Below the pieces are notes generated by a model. The model was not told the DNA's origin, did no database searches, and saw only the letters and a list, made by a program, of their open reading frames with translations. Source: DATARH01 sp963847345 (GTDB lineage: Bacteria > Pseudomonadota > Alphaproteobacteria > ATCC43930 > CGMCC-115725). From it: a stretch of 64,000 bases of DNA. Every line of letters begins with the position of its first letter. Position 1 is the first letter of the stretch. Positions 27,878 to 37,273 of this stretch are shown here, piece after piece. Where the stretch lies: assembly GCA_963847345.1 (NCBI GenBank), contig CAWJZU010000042.1, forward strand, positions 179,635 to 243,634, written 5' to 3'. The translations under genes were made by a program, and so were the position numbers.

Positions 27878-28423
27878 CCCGATCTGTAGTGTTCCGCATG
27901 CAGACCCCGTCACGGCGATGTCTGCATTCCCATCCGATGCGGCCGGTCACGTTAGTTACCGGCGAGGTCCGGTATGGGGCAAGAGCGGTCGGACGATGGA
28001 AGCCCGCACCGAGGCAGATCGGCGGCAAAAACGACACAATTGCGTGCAAGCATCGCGTTGTGTGATACGCATTCGGCGCCGGTGCCTGTCGGGATTGATG
28101 CTGTCGCTGATGTTTGCTGCAAAATCGGGGAGGGTTGGGTACATCGGCTGCGCGTTGTTGGCGGAAATCCTGGGCTTTCGCGGTCCGGTTCAACCGAGGC
28201 GTGCAGCTTTTGCTGCTGATTCCTTGCAGACGCAGCAAACGGCTAAAGCAACGGTTGATTTCAGGTGCGGCGCGACGGCGCTACACGCCGCCGACAGCCG
28301 ACCTCATCATGCTGTTTTTGCAGAATTTTCGCATACAACCGGGCAGTGGAGGGCATGTCCACCGGATGCAGCAAAATTGGCGTCACAGGTGGGCAGCAGC
28401 GGCGCGGAACAGCGCTATGGCGA
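27878..28423. other. Non-coding region with lower GC before pdhC
   Basis: 546 bp between the MAPEG remnant and the 3' end of pdhC. Several frames are open on both strands (up to about 200 codons), but none has a recognisable domain, a good ribosome-binding site or the codon usage of neighbouring genes. I read it as decayed or intergenic DNA belonging to the same lower-GC patch as the cupin gene. Confidence 0.4.
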
Positions 28424-29815
28424 TTACAACAGCATCGTCAGCGGGTCTTCGATCAGCCGCTTGAACGCGGCCAGAAATTGCGCGCCGACCGCGCCGTCGA
28501 CGACCCGGTGATCGCACGACAAGGTGCAGGTCATCACCGTCGCGACCGCGAGTTCGCCGTCGCGCACGACCGGGCGCTGCTCGCCGGCGCCGACCGCCAG
28601 GATGCCGCCGTGCGGCGGGTTGATAACGGCGGCGAAATCGCGGATGCCGTACATGCCGAGGTTCGAGATCGAGAACGTGCCGCCCTGAAACTCCTCGAGC
28701 TTCAGCTTGCCGTTACGGGCACGTTCGGCGAGGTCCTTGGTCTCGGCGGCGATCTGCGCCAGGCCCTTCTGGTCGGCGCCCCTGACGATCGGCGTGATCA
28801 GCCCGTCTTCGAGCGCCACCGCGACCGAGATATCGACCCGCTCCCACAGGAGGATCGCATCGTCGCTCCATGAGGCATTGGCCGCCGGCACCTGTCGCAG
28901 CGCTAGCGCAGCGGCCCGGACCACGAAATCGTTGACCGAAATACGGTACTTGTCGGACTTGGCGTTGAGCGCCGCGCGGGTCTTCAGCAATTCGTCGATC
29001 GTGCAATCGACCGACATATAGAAATGCGGGACGGTCTGCTTCGACTCGGCAAGCCGCCTCGCGATGACTCGGCGCATCGCGGTATGCGGCTTCTCGGTGT
29101 AGGGCGGGGTGCCGGCGAGGGCGAGCACCTGTTCCTTCGCGAATACCGGGGCTGATAGCGCCGGCGGCTCGGCACGCACACCGACCGCGATCGCAGCATC
29201 TTCAGGCGGTGCGCCCGGTCGCGCCAGCGCCCGCTCGATGTCGGCCTTGACGATGCGGCCCTGAGGGCCGGAGCCGCGAAGCCGCGCCAGATCGAGCCCG
29301 GCATGCACGGCCATGCGCCGCGCCAGCGGGCTCGCGAATATCCGGCCTTCCCCGTTGCCGCGCACCCCCACCCTTCCCTCCTCCGCTTGCGGGGGAGGGT
29401 TAGGGAGCGGGCCAGGCGCGGCGGCGGTGGATGTTGGTGGCGGCGCGGGTTTCGGGCCGGATGGCAACGGCGCCGCGCCGGTTTCGCCGGCTTCGGCGTC
29501 GATCTCTTTCCGGGTCGCCGGAGCCTGCGACGGCGCTGGACTCTCAACTTTGGCGAGCGCGTCGTCGTCCTCGCCCTCTTCGAGCAGCACCGCGATCGGC
29601 GCGTTGACCTTTATACCCTGCGCCCCCTCCGGTACGATGATCCTTCCGATGCGGCCCTCATCGACCGCCTCGTATTCCATCGTCGCCTTGTCGGTCTCGA
29701 TCTCGGCGATGACGTCGCCGGCATGGACCTCGTCGCCCTCTTTCTTAAGCCAGCGGGCGAGATTGCCTTCGGTCATCGTCGGCGACAGCGCCGGCATGCG
29801 GATTTCGATGGGCAT
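28424..29815 (-). CDS. pdhC: Pyruvate dehydrogenase complex E2, dihydrolipoamide acetyltransferase
   Basis: 463 residues. Lipoyl domain 1-80 with the lipoylated Lys in EIETDKATMEYE; a proline/alanine-rich linker; the peripheral-subunit-binding domain (FASPLARRMAVHAGLDLARLRGSG about 165-200); and the catalytic domain ending with SCDHRVVDGAVGAQFL (active His and Asp). It transfers acetyl groups from lipoate to CoA in the core of the complex. It is the last gene of pdhA-pdhB-pdhC, separated from pdhB by a palindromic repeat. The linker contains a stretch translated from another GC-rich palindromic repeat (29361-29412). Confidence 0.95.
   Translation of the reverse strand: MPIEIRMPALSPTMTEGNLARWLKKEGDEVHAGDVIAEIETDKATMEYEAVDEGRIGRIIVPEGAQGIKVNAPIAVLLEEGEDDDALAKVESPAPSQAPATRKEIDAEAGETGAAPLPSGPKPAPPPTSTAAAPGPLPNPPPQAEEGRVGVRGNGEGRIFASPLARRMAVHAGLDLARLRGSGPQGRIVKADIERALARPGAPPEDAAIAVGVRAEPPALSAPVFAKEQVLALAGTPPYTEKPHTAMRRVIARRLAESKQTVPHFYMSVDCTIDELLKTRAALNAKSDKYRISVNDFVVRAAALALRQVPAANASWSDDAILLWERVDISVAVALEDGLITPIVRGADQKGLAQIAAETKDLAERARNGKLKLEEFQGGTFSISNLGMYGIRDFAAVINPPHGGILAVGAGEQRPVVRDGELAVATVMTCTLSCDHRVVDGAVGAQFLAAFKRLIEDPLTMLL
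29361..29412. repeat. Palindromic repeat element inside the pdhC coding frame
   Basis: The plus strand reads CCCACCCTTCCCTCC, CCGCTTGCGG, then GGGAGGGTTAGGGAG: an imperfect inverted repeat of the widespread alphaproteobacterial CCCTCCCC(N)GGGGAGGG type normally found between genes. Here it is in frame in the E2 linker and encodes PLPNPPPQAEEGRVGVRG on the minus strand. Confidence 0.6.
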
Positions 29816-29833
29816 CTACATCGCTCTTTGGTT

Positions 29834-29911
29834 CGTCATGCCCGCGTTCGCGGGCATCCAGGGCAAGCGGCGAGGCGGACGCTCTGGATTCCCGCTTGCG
29901 CGGGAATGACG
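29834..29911. repeat. Double palindromic intergenic repeat between pdhB and pdhC
   Basis: Two arms face each other: CGTCATGCCCGCG/TTCGCGGGCATCCAG and CTGGATTCCCGCTTG/CGCGGGAATGACG. Each arm is itself a hairpin (GCCCGCG..CGCGGGC and TTCCCGC..GCGGGAA) and the arms are inverted copies. It fills most of the 106-bp gap in the pdh operon. Such CGTCAT(T/G)CCCGCG elements are known as dispersed repeats in alphaproteobacteria; they can stabilise or trim mRNA. Confidence 0.75.
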
Positions 29912-29921
29912 GAGGCAGGGG

Positions 29922-31355
29922 TTAGCGGTACGTCACCTCGCGCGCGGCGGCGACGATGTCTTCGACTTGTGGGGTGGCGAGCCGTTCGAGATTGGCGGCG
30001 TAGGGTAGCGGCACGTCCTTACCGGTCACCCGCTTCAGCGGCGCATCGAGCCAGTCGAAGCATTCTTCCATGACAATCGCGGCGATCTCGGACCCGATCC
30101 CGGCGAACGGCCAGCCTTCCTCGACCGAGACGACCCGGTTAGTTTTTTTGACTGATTCGACAATGGTCCCGATATCGAACGGCCGCAGCGAGCGCAGATC
30201 GATCACCTCAGCGGAAATGCCGGTTTTCTCCAGTTCCTCGGCGGCCTGCAGCGCCAGCTTCACCATGCGCGAGAACGCGGTGATCGTGACATGCTCACCG
30301 GCCCGCGCGATGCGCGCCTTGCCGATCGGCACGAGGTATTCGGGGTCCTCGGGCACCGGAAAGCTCTCGCCGTAAACCAGTTCGTGCTCGAGAAAGATGA
30401 CCGGGTTCGGGTCGCGGATCGCCGATTTTAGCAGCCCCTTGTGGTCGGCCCCGGTATAGGGGGCGACGACCTTGAGCCCGGGAACATGCGCATACCAGCT
30501 CGCATAGCATTGCGAATGCTGCGCCGCGACCCGCGAGGCGATGCCGTTCGGGCCGCGAAACACGATCGGGGCCGCCATCTGCCCGCCCGACATATAGCGC
30601 GTCTTCGCCGCCGAGTTGATGATCTGGTCCATCGCCTGCATGGCGAAATTGAACGTCATGAACTCGACGATCGGCCGGAGGCCGGCAAAGGCGGCTCCAA
30701 CCCCGAGCCCGGCGAAACCGTGCTCGGTGATCGGTGTATCGATGACACGGCGCGGCCCGAATTCCTGCAGGAGACCCTGGCTGACCTTGTACGCGCCCTG
30801 GTATTCGGCCACTTCCTCGCCGAGCAGCAGCACGCTGTCGTCGCGCCGCATCTCCTCGGCCATGGCGTCGCGCAGTGCTTCGCGCACCGTCATCGTGACG
30901 GTCTTCCCCGCATATTCTTCCGGATTGCGCGCGGCTTGGGGCTGCGCCTCGGCGCGAACCGGCTGTGCCGGTGCGTGCGCAGCGGGTGGAGCGGGCGTCA
31001 TTTCAGCGCGCTGGTCCGGCGGGGGCGGCCGGCTCGGCTCCGCCCCCAGGCGCTGGCACGGCGGGGACCTCGCAATGGGCAGCTGCGCGACCTCGCCGTC
31101 TTCGGCATCCTCGCCGTTTTCGGCGATCAGCGCGATCGGCGTGTTGACCGCGACGTGGTCGGTGCCTTCGGGAATGACGATCTTCGCCAGCACGCCTTCG
31201 TCGACAGCCTCGACCTCCATCGTTGCCTTGTCGGTTTCGATCTCGGCGAGAATGTCGCCCGCCCTGACCGTATCGCCCTCGCTCTTGACCCAGCGCGCGA
31301 TCTTGCCTTCGGTCATAGTCGGCGACAGCGCCGGCATCAGCACTTCGCTAGTCAT
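29922..31355 (-). CDS. pdhB: Pyruvate dehydrogenase E1 beta subunit with N-terminal lipoyl domain
   Basis: 477 residues from ATG 31355 (GAGGAG upstream). Residues 1-80 are a lipoyl domain (MPALSPTMTEG, lipoyl Lys in EIETDKATMEVE). A proline/alanine linker follows, then from about 150 the transketolase-like E1 beta: LLGEEVAEYQGAYKVSQGL, ITEHGFAGLGVGAAFAGLRP and the C-terminal LRPFDIGTIVESVKKTNRVV. The lipoyl-E1beta fusion is typical of alphaproteobacteria. With PdhA it decarboxylates pyruvate and reductively acetylates lipoate. Confidence 0.95.
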   Translation of the reverse strand: MTSEVLMPALSPTMTEGKIARWVKSEGDTVRAGDILAEIETDKATMEVEAVDEGVLAKIVIPEGTDHVAVNTPIALIAENGEDAEDGEVAQLPIARSPPCQRLGAEPSRPPPPDQRAEMTPAPPAAHAPAQPVRAEAQPQAARNPEEYAGKTVTMTVREALRDAMAEEMRRDDSVLLLGEEVAEYQGAYKVSQGLLQEFGPRRVIDTPITEHGFAGLGVGAAFAGLRPIVEFMTFNFAMQAMDQIINSAAKTRYMSGGQMAAPIVFRGPNGIASRVAAQHSQCYASWYAHVPGLKVVAPYTGADHKGLLKSAIRDPNPVIFLEHELVYGESFPVPEDPEYLVPIGKARIARAGEHVTITAFSRMVKLALQAAEELEKTGISAEVIDLRSLRPFDIGTIVESVKKTNRVVSVEEGWPFAGIGSEIAAIVMEECFDWLDAPLKRVTGKDVPLPYAANLERLATPQVEDIVAAAREVTYR

Positions 31356-31439
31356 TGCTCCTCGGCCGCTCCTCGGCATCCCTCCCGGCCGGTCGCGATC
31401 GCGCCGCCCGCCATCGACCTCCCGTTCAGGTCCTTTCGT

Positions 31440-32450
31440 TTAGGCTTCGGCCAGCACATCGGTCCACAATTCGTCCGGGTCCGGCTCGGGGCATTCCTGC
31501 GCGTATTGCACGGCCTCGGCGACGATGTCGCGGGTGCGTCGCTCGATTAGCCGCAGCTCGTTCTCGTCGGCGATGTGCTCGTCAATGAGGCGCTGGCGCA
31601 AATGCGCGATCGGATCGTGCTCGGTGCGCATCCGATCGACCTCTTCCTTTGTCCGGTATTTGGCCGGATCGGACATCGAATGGCCGCGATAGCGATAGGT
31701 CAGCATTTCGACAATGATCGGCCCCTCGCCGGAGCGGGCGTGCTCGGCCGCCAGAAGAGCGGCTTCGTGAACCGCGACGACATCCATCCCGTCGACCTGT
31801 TCGCCGGGGATGCCGTAGGCCATCCCACGGTGAAACAGGTCGGTGCGCGCCGAGGCGCGGGCGACCGAGGTACCCATGCCGTAGCGGTTGTTTTCGATCA
31901 CATAGACGACCGGCAGCTTCCACAGCGCGGCCATGTTGAAGCTTTCGTAGACTTGGCCCTGGTTGATCGCGCCGTCGCCAAGATAGGTCACCGAAATCCG
32001 TCCGTCCTCGCGGTAGCGATGGGCGAAGGCGAGACCGGTGCCGATCGGCACCTGTGCCCCGACAATGCCGTGGCCGCCATAGAAATTCTTCTCGCGGCTG
32101 AACATGTGCATTGAACCGCCCTTGCCGCGCGAATAGCCGCCGCGCCGTCCGGTTAGCTCGGCCATGACGCCTTTCGCGTCCATGCCGCAGGCCAGCATGT
32201 GGCCGTGGTCGCGGTAGGAGGTGATGATCGTGTCGCCCTCCTTGAGCGCCGCCTGCACGCCGACCACGACCGCCTCCTGCCCGATATAGAGGTGGCAGAA
32301 CCCGCCGATCAGACCCATCCCGTACATCTGCCCGGCGCGCTCCTCGAAGCGACGGATCAGCAGCATGTCGGTGTAATAGCGCTTCAGCGCCTCGGGCGAG
32401 GCATGGACCTCGGCCTGTTTCGCCGCCTTGGCCTTGCGCATGACGGGCAT
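31440..32450 (-). CDS. pdhA: Pyruvate dehydrogenase E1 alpha subunit
   Basis: 336 residues. FEERAGQMYGMGLIGGFCHLYIGQEA is the start region; the thiamine-diphosphate motif GDGAINQGQVYESFNMAALW...VIENN lies near residues 170-205, and YRYRGHSMSDPAKYR is the phosphorylation-loop region near 275. The start 32450 has GGAGGGAGC upstream. First gene of the pdhABC operon; the conserved ftsB-like gene lies immediately upstream, as in other alphaproteobacteria. Confidence 0.95.
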   Translation of the reverse strand: MPVMRKAKAAKQAEVHASPEALKRYYTDMLLIRRFEERAGQMYGMGLIGGFCHLYIGQEAVVVGVQAALKEGDTIITSYRDHGHMLACGMDAKGVMAELTGRRGGYSRGKGGSMHMFSREKNFYGGHGIVGAQVPIGTGLAFAHRYREDGRISVTYLGDGAINQGQVYESFNMAALWKLPVVYVIENNRYGMGTSVARASARTDLFHRGMAYGIPGEQVDGMDVVAVHEAALLAAEHARSGEGPIIVEMLTYRYRGHSMSDPAKYRTKEEVDRMRTEHDPIAHLRQRLIDEHIADENELRLIERRTRDIVAEAVQYAQECPEPDPDELWTDVLAEA

Positions 32451-32607
32451 CGGGCTCCCTCCGGGCTGCGTGCGAAGGATGGTGCGAAACCCCGTGGTTT
32501 GCAACGGGGCGGGGATCAATACTTAGGCTGCGAAGGGGAACCGGCAACGCCGCGACGTGGTCGGCGCCAGTGGGCCGATGCCGCCGGGCCGCCTTAGACG
32601 CCCGCGG

Positions 32608-32931
32608 TCAGCGCGGGTCGGTCGGGACCGGGATCACGATCTCGTCGGGGCGCAGGACGTCGAGCGTCTTGCGGATCTGTGACTCGAGCAGATCCGGATC
32701 GACCTGGTCGGCGCGCATATGCGCGACGCGGTGCTGCAGCTCGGTGCGCTTGGCCGATGCGATCGCGCGCTGCTCGTTAGCCTGCCGGAGTTCCTGCGAC
32801 AGGCGAACCCAGGCGCGCAGCCCCCGGTCGCCCTCGATGAGGTGATACCCGAAATACCCGGTCACCATGATGGCCAGGATTGGCCCGATCAGCGCCCGCG
32901 CGCGCCTGCGTATCTCGCGCATTACGATCAT
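32608..32931 (-). CDS. FtsB/DivIC family septum formation initiator
   Basis: 107 residues: a basic N-terminus, one membrane helix (LIGPILAIMVTGYFGYHLI, about 14-32), then a coiled-coil region (LSQELRQANEQRAIASAKRTELQHRV) and a short acidic tail. This is the layout of FtsB/DivIC, which bridges FtsL and FtsQ in the divisome with the coiled coil in the periplasm. Position between eno and pdhA is conserved in alphaproteobacteria and supports the call. Confidence 0.85.
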   Translation of the reverse strand: MIVMREIRRRARALIGPILAIMVTGYFGYHLIEGDRGLRAWVRLSQELRQANEQRAIASAKRTELQHRVAHMRADQVDPDLLESQIRKTLDVLRPDEIVIPVPTDPR

Positions 32932-33017
32932 GCCGGATCATGACCACGCGTTGCGGCCAACGTCAACACTGCCACAAGCGAACGCCATCCCCGCCTGCGT
33001 CGGGCAGTGGCAAGTCT

Positions 33018-34301
33018 TCAGGACTGCGCTCGAAGGATGCGGCGACCCGGATAGAGCGCCGAATCGCCGAGCTGTTCCTCGATGCGGATCAACTGGTTGT
33101 ACTTCGCGAGCCGGTCGGAACGCGACAGCGACCCCGTTTTGATCTGTCCGCAATTGGTCGCCACCGCCAGATCGGCGATCGTCGTGTCCTCAGTCTCACC
33201 CGAGCGGTGCGACATCACCGAGCCGTAGCCGGCGCGCGTCGCGATCTCGATCGTTTCCAGGGTCTCGGATAAGGTGCCGATCTGGTTGACCTTGACCAAC
33301 ACCGCGTTGCCGACGCCGCGCAGGATGCCGTCCCGGAGCCGCTTCGGGTTGGTCACGAACGCGTCGTCGCCGACCAGCTGTACGCGACCGCCCAATTCGC
33401 GCGTCAATAGCGCCCAGCCCTCCCAATCGTCCTCGGCCATGCCGTCCTCGATCGACACGATCGGGTACCGGGCGACCAGATCGCTGTAAAAGGCGACCAT
33501 GCCGGCGGCATTGAGCACCTTGCCTTCGCCTTCGAGGCGATATAGGCCGTCGCGGTAGAACTCGGTCGAGGCCGGGTCGAGCGCCAGCACGACGTCGTCT
33601 CCGGGCTGATAGCCGGCCGCCTCGATCGCCTGCATCACAAACGATAGCGCCGCGTCGGCCGAGGCGAGGTTCGGCGCGAACCCGCCCTCGTCGCCGACAT
33701 TCGTGTTGTGTCCGGCATCGTGCAGTTTGCGGCGCAGAGCATGGAAGATTTCGGACCCTATGCGGATCGCGTCGGCGCAGGTGGGCGCGCCGACCGGCAT
33801 GATCATGAATTCCTGGATGTCGATCGGGTTGTCGGCGTGCACGCCCCCGTTGACGATGTTCATCATCGGCACCGGCAGGGTGCGCGCGAAGACGCCGCCG
33901 ACATAGCGCCAGAGCGGTTGGTCGAGGTCGATCGCCGACGCCTTGGCGCAGGCCAGGCTGACCCCGAGCACGGCGTTGGCGCCGAGCCGGTTCTTGTTCG
34001 GCGTGCCGTCGAGTTCGATCAGCGTGCGGTCGATCCGCAGCTGGTCGGCCGCGTCGAAACCCGACAGCGCGTCGAAAATCTCGCCGTTGACATTGGCCAC
34101 CGCCTCGCGCACGCCGCGACCGCCATAGCGCTTCGCGTCGCCGTCGCGCTTCTCGACCGCTTCGTGCGCCCCGGTCGAGGCTCCCGAGGGCACCGCCGCG
34201 CGCCCGACCGCGCCGCTGTCCAATGTGACCTCAACCTCGACGGTCGGATTGCCGCGACTGTCGAGAATCTCGCGGGCACGGATATCGGCAATGTCGGTCA
34301 T
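33018..34301 (-). CDS. eno: Enolase
   Basis: 427 residues, full length. IRAREILDSRGNPTVEVEV at the start, PSGASTGAHEA (loop 1), GDEGGFAPNL, the Mg ligands in LALDPAS and SIEDGMAEDDW, the catalytic Lys in AVLVKVNQIGTLSET, and SHRSGETEDTTIADLAVA near the end. It converts 2-phosphoglycerate to phosphoenolpyruvate in glycolysis and feeds pyruvate to the PDH complex encoded next to it. Confidence 0.97.
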   Translation of the reverse strand: MTDIADIRAREILDSRGNPTVEVEVTLDSGAVGRAAVPSGASTGAHEAVEKRDGDAKRYGGRGVREAVANVNGEIFDALSGFDAADQLRIDRTLIELDGTPNKNRLGANAVLGVSLACAKASAIDLDQPLWRYVGGVFARTLPVPMMNIVNGGVHADNPIDIQEFMIMPVGAPTCADAIRIGSEIFHALRRKLHDAGHNTNVGDEGGFAPNLASADAALSFVMQAIEAAGYQPGDDVVLALDPASTEFYRDGLYRLEGEGKVLNAAGMVAFYSDLVARYPIVSIEDGMAEDDWEGWALLTRELGGRVQLVGDDAFVTNPKRLRDGILRGVGNAVLVKVNQIGTLSETLETIEIATRAGYGSVMSHRSGETEDTTIADLAVATNCGQIKTGSLSRSDRLAKYNQLIRIEEQLGDSALYPGRRILRAQS

Positions 34302-34385
34302 TGAAGTTGTTCACCCCTCCTGCGGGCCCTTAAGACCGGTGATCTGGTCTGATGAGGCATTCGGGATAGCTTTTACATAAAGCCG

Positions 34386-37270
34386 TCAATCTGTCGCCGC
34401 ATTGGATATTCCGACAACACGGCGCGAACGATCGATCTCGCGCATCGATCCTGGATCCAGACACTCGAGCCTGGCGATCAGCGAGGGTAGATCGGCATCA
34501 CGATCTCCGGTCACCAGCTGCATCGCGTGCTCGCCGAGTGCCCGATAGGCTTCGAACTGCGATTCGTTGAACCATTGATCGCCGGTGGGCTCGTGCGGGA
34601 ACTCCCGCGAGCTTCGTCCATAGGCGACAATGTCGGCGGACTCCCCACCGCGCAACCCGGGCTTCAGATAAAGGATCTTGCCTGTGGGCGCGCCCGGCTC
34701 GGGATAGCGTACCGTGCCAATCGCATAAAGCGGTCGGCACCAGTCAGGGCGAGGCGGCTCGGGCGGTCGAAACAGGTCGAGGGTGGTAAACTCGATCTCG
34801 ACCCCGAGATCGATCCTGGCCTTGCGCACGGCGTTGCCGAGATCGGCGAAATCGCAGCGGCCGTCCTGGCCGGCGTCGCTGACGACAATCAGCGCGCAGC
34901 GCCGGCGCACCATTTCATAAATTCCGAGATTCTCGAAATGGCCGCCGTCGGACAGGTACACGTAGGGGCGGTCGTCCGTCGTCAAGCCGAACAGTTCCGA
35001 GAAGAACGGACCGAACGCCAGGAGCCGGCCCGTCCTGACGGTAGGTCCGGTCGCCCGCCTCGCCCGGATTGCCGAGCCACCAACCCAGGCGGACATTAAG
35101 CACGGCCAGCAGCAGGCTTACCAGCGGCGACGAGTGATAACCCATCGCCGGGCTTGCCGCGGCGCCCGAAACCGCCATCGCGGTGCCAAGCGAAATGCCA
35201 TTGTTGCGGTCGCCGTACTCGCTGGTCGGCCGATAGCCCGGGCCGTCGCTGCCGCTAGCGAGCGGGGTCACGATAAACGATTCGGCCTTGCGCTGCTGCC
35301 AGGCAAGATTGCGCCCGCCGACCACGTTCAGCGCGATGTTGATGACATGAAACGGCCGCCAGTCCCGATCCGACGCCTCGGCCTGCGGCCATAGCGTCGC
35401 CATGCGTAGGTTGTCGGCCGCGTCGAAACCGGTGAACAGGTTTGGTCGGCGTAACCGGCGGGGGTCGCGGGGTCGCCAGATGCGGCCCCCCCAGAAAACC
35501 GCGGATCAGGCGGTTGCGGTAAAGCGCGTGCAGCGAGAAGCGGTTCGGGTTTACAAACCAGCCGGCCGCCAGCCAGCCGGCCGCCAGCACCGCGATCGCC
35601 ACGACCAGGTTGCGCCATTGCGCGAGGTAGGCGCCTGCGTCGTTCCCCGGCGCCTGACGGCCAACGTCATAGGTAAACAGCAGCGATTGCTGCAAGGGTT
35701 TGCCGAAAATGATCTGGTCAAAGGCGATCGACGATCCCATCACAACCGCCGCGCCGAAAATCGCCGCGGCGATCCACAGTCCGAGATTGACGGCAAGCGA
35801 CCTCCAGCCCGGCGCGCCGTCGGCCCTTCCGCTCAGCGAACTCGCGCCAAGCACCGCCGAGGCGACGCCGGCAATGCCCCCGAGCGGCACCAGCCACCCC
35901 TCAAGGCTCTTGCCGATCAGCAGCGCCCCGCTCATCGCCGCCGACGCGCACAGTACCAGAACCGACCCGATAATCCAGGCCAGGCCAACCACGATCAGCC
36001 AACCAGACGCTCGGCCCAGCCACTCGCGCTCGGAATCGCCGCGCGGACTGTAGCTGCGAAGCAGCACGAACACTAGCCGGCCGATCAAAACGGCGAAGAA
36101 GAATAACGGCATGCCGAAGACGACGAGCACCGACTTGGCGTCCGCTACGATCGATCCATCGGGCGCGCCGCCGGAGCCGGCGCAATCCGGCGGGACCGGA
36201 CCCGGGCCGGCCACCAGGATGCAGTCGGGCGCACGGATATAGCCGCGCGCCCCAAGCCAGAGAATGGCGCCGCAGGTCAGGCCGGAGGCGATCCAGGCCG
36301 CGGCGTCCCGCCCCCATTGAACCGCCGCGTGGCGGCTGTTCGGCCGGTGTATCTGACCCGGAATGGCAAGCAGGAAACCGAGAAGATAAACCAGCGCCAC
36401 GCCGCCGGCGAAGAGTGCAAGCGGTGTCAATCCATCGTTGATCCACCCGATGTGGTCCAGCTTTTGGTTGATTAGAGATGTGACGATCGCGCCGGCCAGG
36501 ATCAGCGGCAGAAATCCGGCGACCAGGAAGCTGGTTTGCGCGGTCCAGCCGAACAGGCAGAAGCTGCGATCCGACACTCGGCCGAGCGTCGTGTACCAGG
36601 AGGCTGCGATCATGCACAGGGCAGCCGCGGCAAGCGCGATCATCCCGGCTGCTTCCGGCAGCGTTCCTGCCCGTGCCATCTCGGTCCCGGCGGCGATTAC
36701 CTTCGGCGCCAGAACCAGCAGCCACAGAGCGGGCATCAAAATGAGCCAGTTCAGAATCAGGTTGCGGCCATAGATCGCAACGGCCGCCCAGGTGTCGCTC
36801 GACAGGACCCCGACCCGCGGCGTCAAATAATTTCTGTATCGACGGATATGGTTGATCGGCTGCGGCTCGCTTTCGAGCCCCGGAGCCGCGCGCAATCCAG
36901 CCACGACCGGACGCGAGCCGCCGGCCCAGTAGATCCAGGCAGACAGCCACGAACCGATATAGCCGCCGCCCGAAACGGTCGAGAGATAATGAAACCGGGT
37001 CAGCAGGTTGGTGCGCGCCAGCGCCTGCAGAATGCCGAGCGCGAACGCGGCGCTGCGGATGCCGCCACCCGACAGGCATAAAGCCGCCGGCTGCAGGCAG
37101 TGGGCGGCATTCCGGACCTGCGCCAACCTCGTGGATTCATCTTCGGCCCCCGCCAGCTGCTGCTTTAGCCGACAGACCGGCTCGGCGCCAGCGCCGAAGA
37201 TCGCTTCGAGTTCCTCGGTCAGCACCTCGGAGGTGCGTAGAGGTGGGGTGTCCGACGACGTACCGTTCAT
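34386..37270 (-). pseudogene. Patatin-like phospholipase with an embedded polytopic membrane domain; two frameshifts
   Basis: From ATG 37270 the N-terminus shows the patatin oxyanion loop LCLSGGGIRSAAFALGILQAL and the nucleophile elbow STVSGGGYIGSW (Ser in GXSXG-like context). Then come nine or ten hydrophobic helices (for example LILNWLILMPALWLLVLAP, MPLFFFAVLIGRLVFVLL) over about residues 165-600. The reading shifts near 35440 to NLFTGFDAADNLRMATLW and again near 35070 to LAFGPFFSELFGL, leading to YVYLSDGGHFENLGIYEMV with the catalytic Asp of patatins (DGG). The intact protein would be about 960 residues. It is the last gene of a tight minus-strand run, three bases after the Dyp peroxidase gene. 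Confidence 0.82.
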
Positions 37271-37273
37271 TCC

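Noticed and set aside
27849..28511. A 220-codon plus-strand frame between the MAPEG remnant and pdhC
   Set aside because: No domain, no ribosome-binding site, and its end overlaps the 3' end of pdhC antisense.
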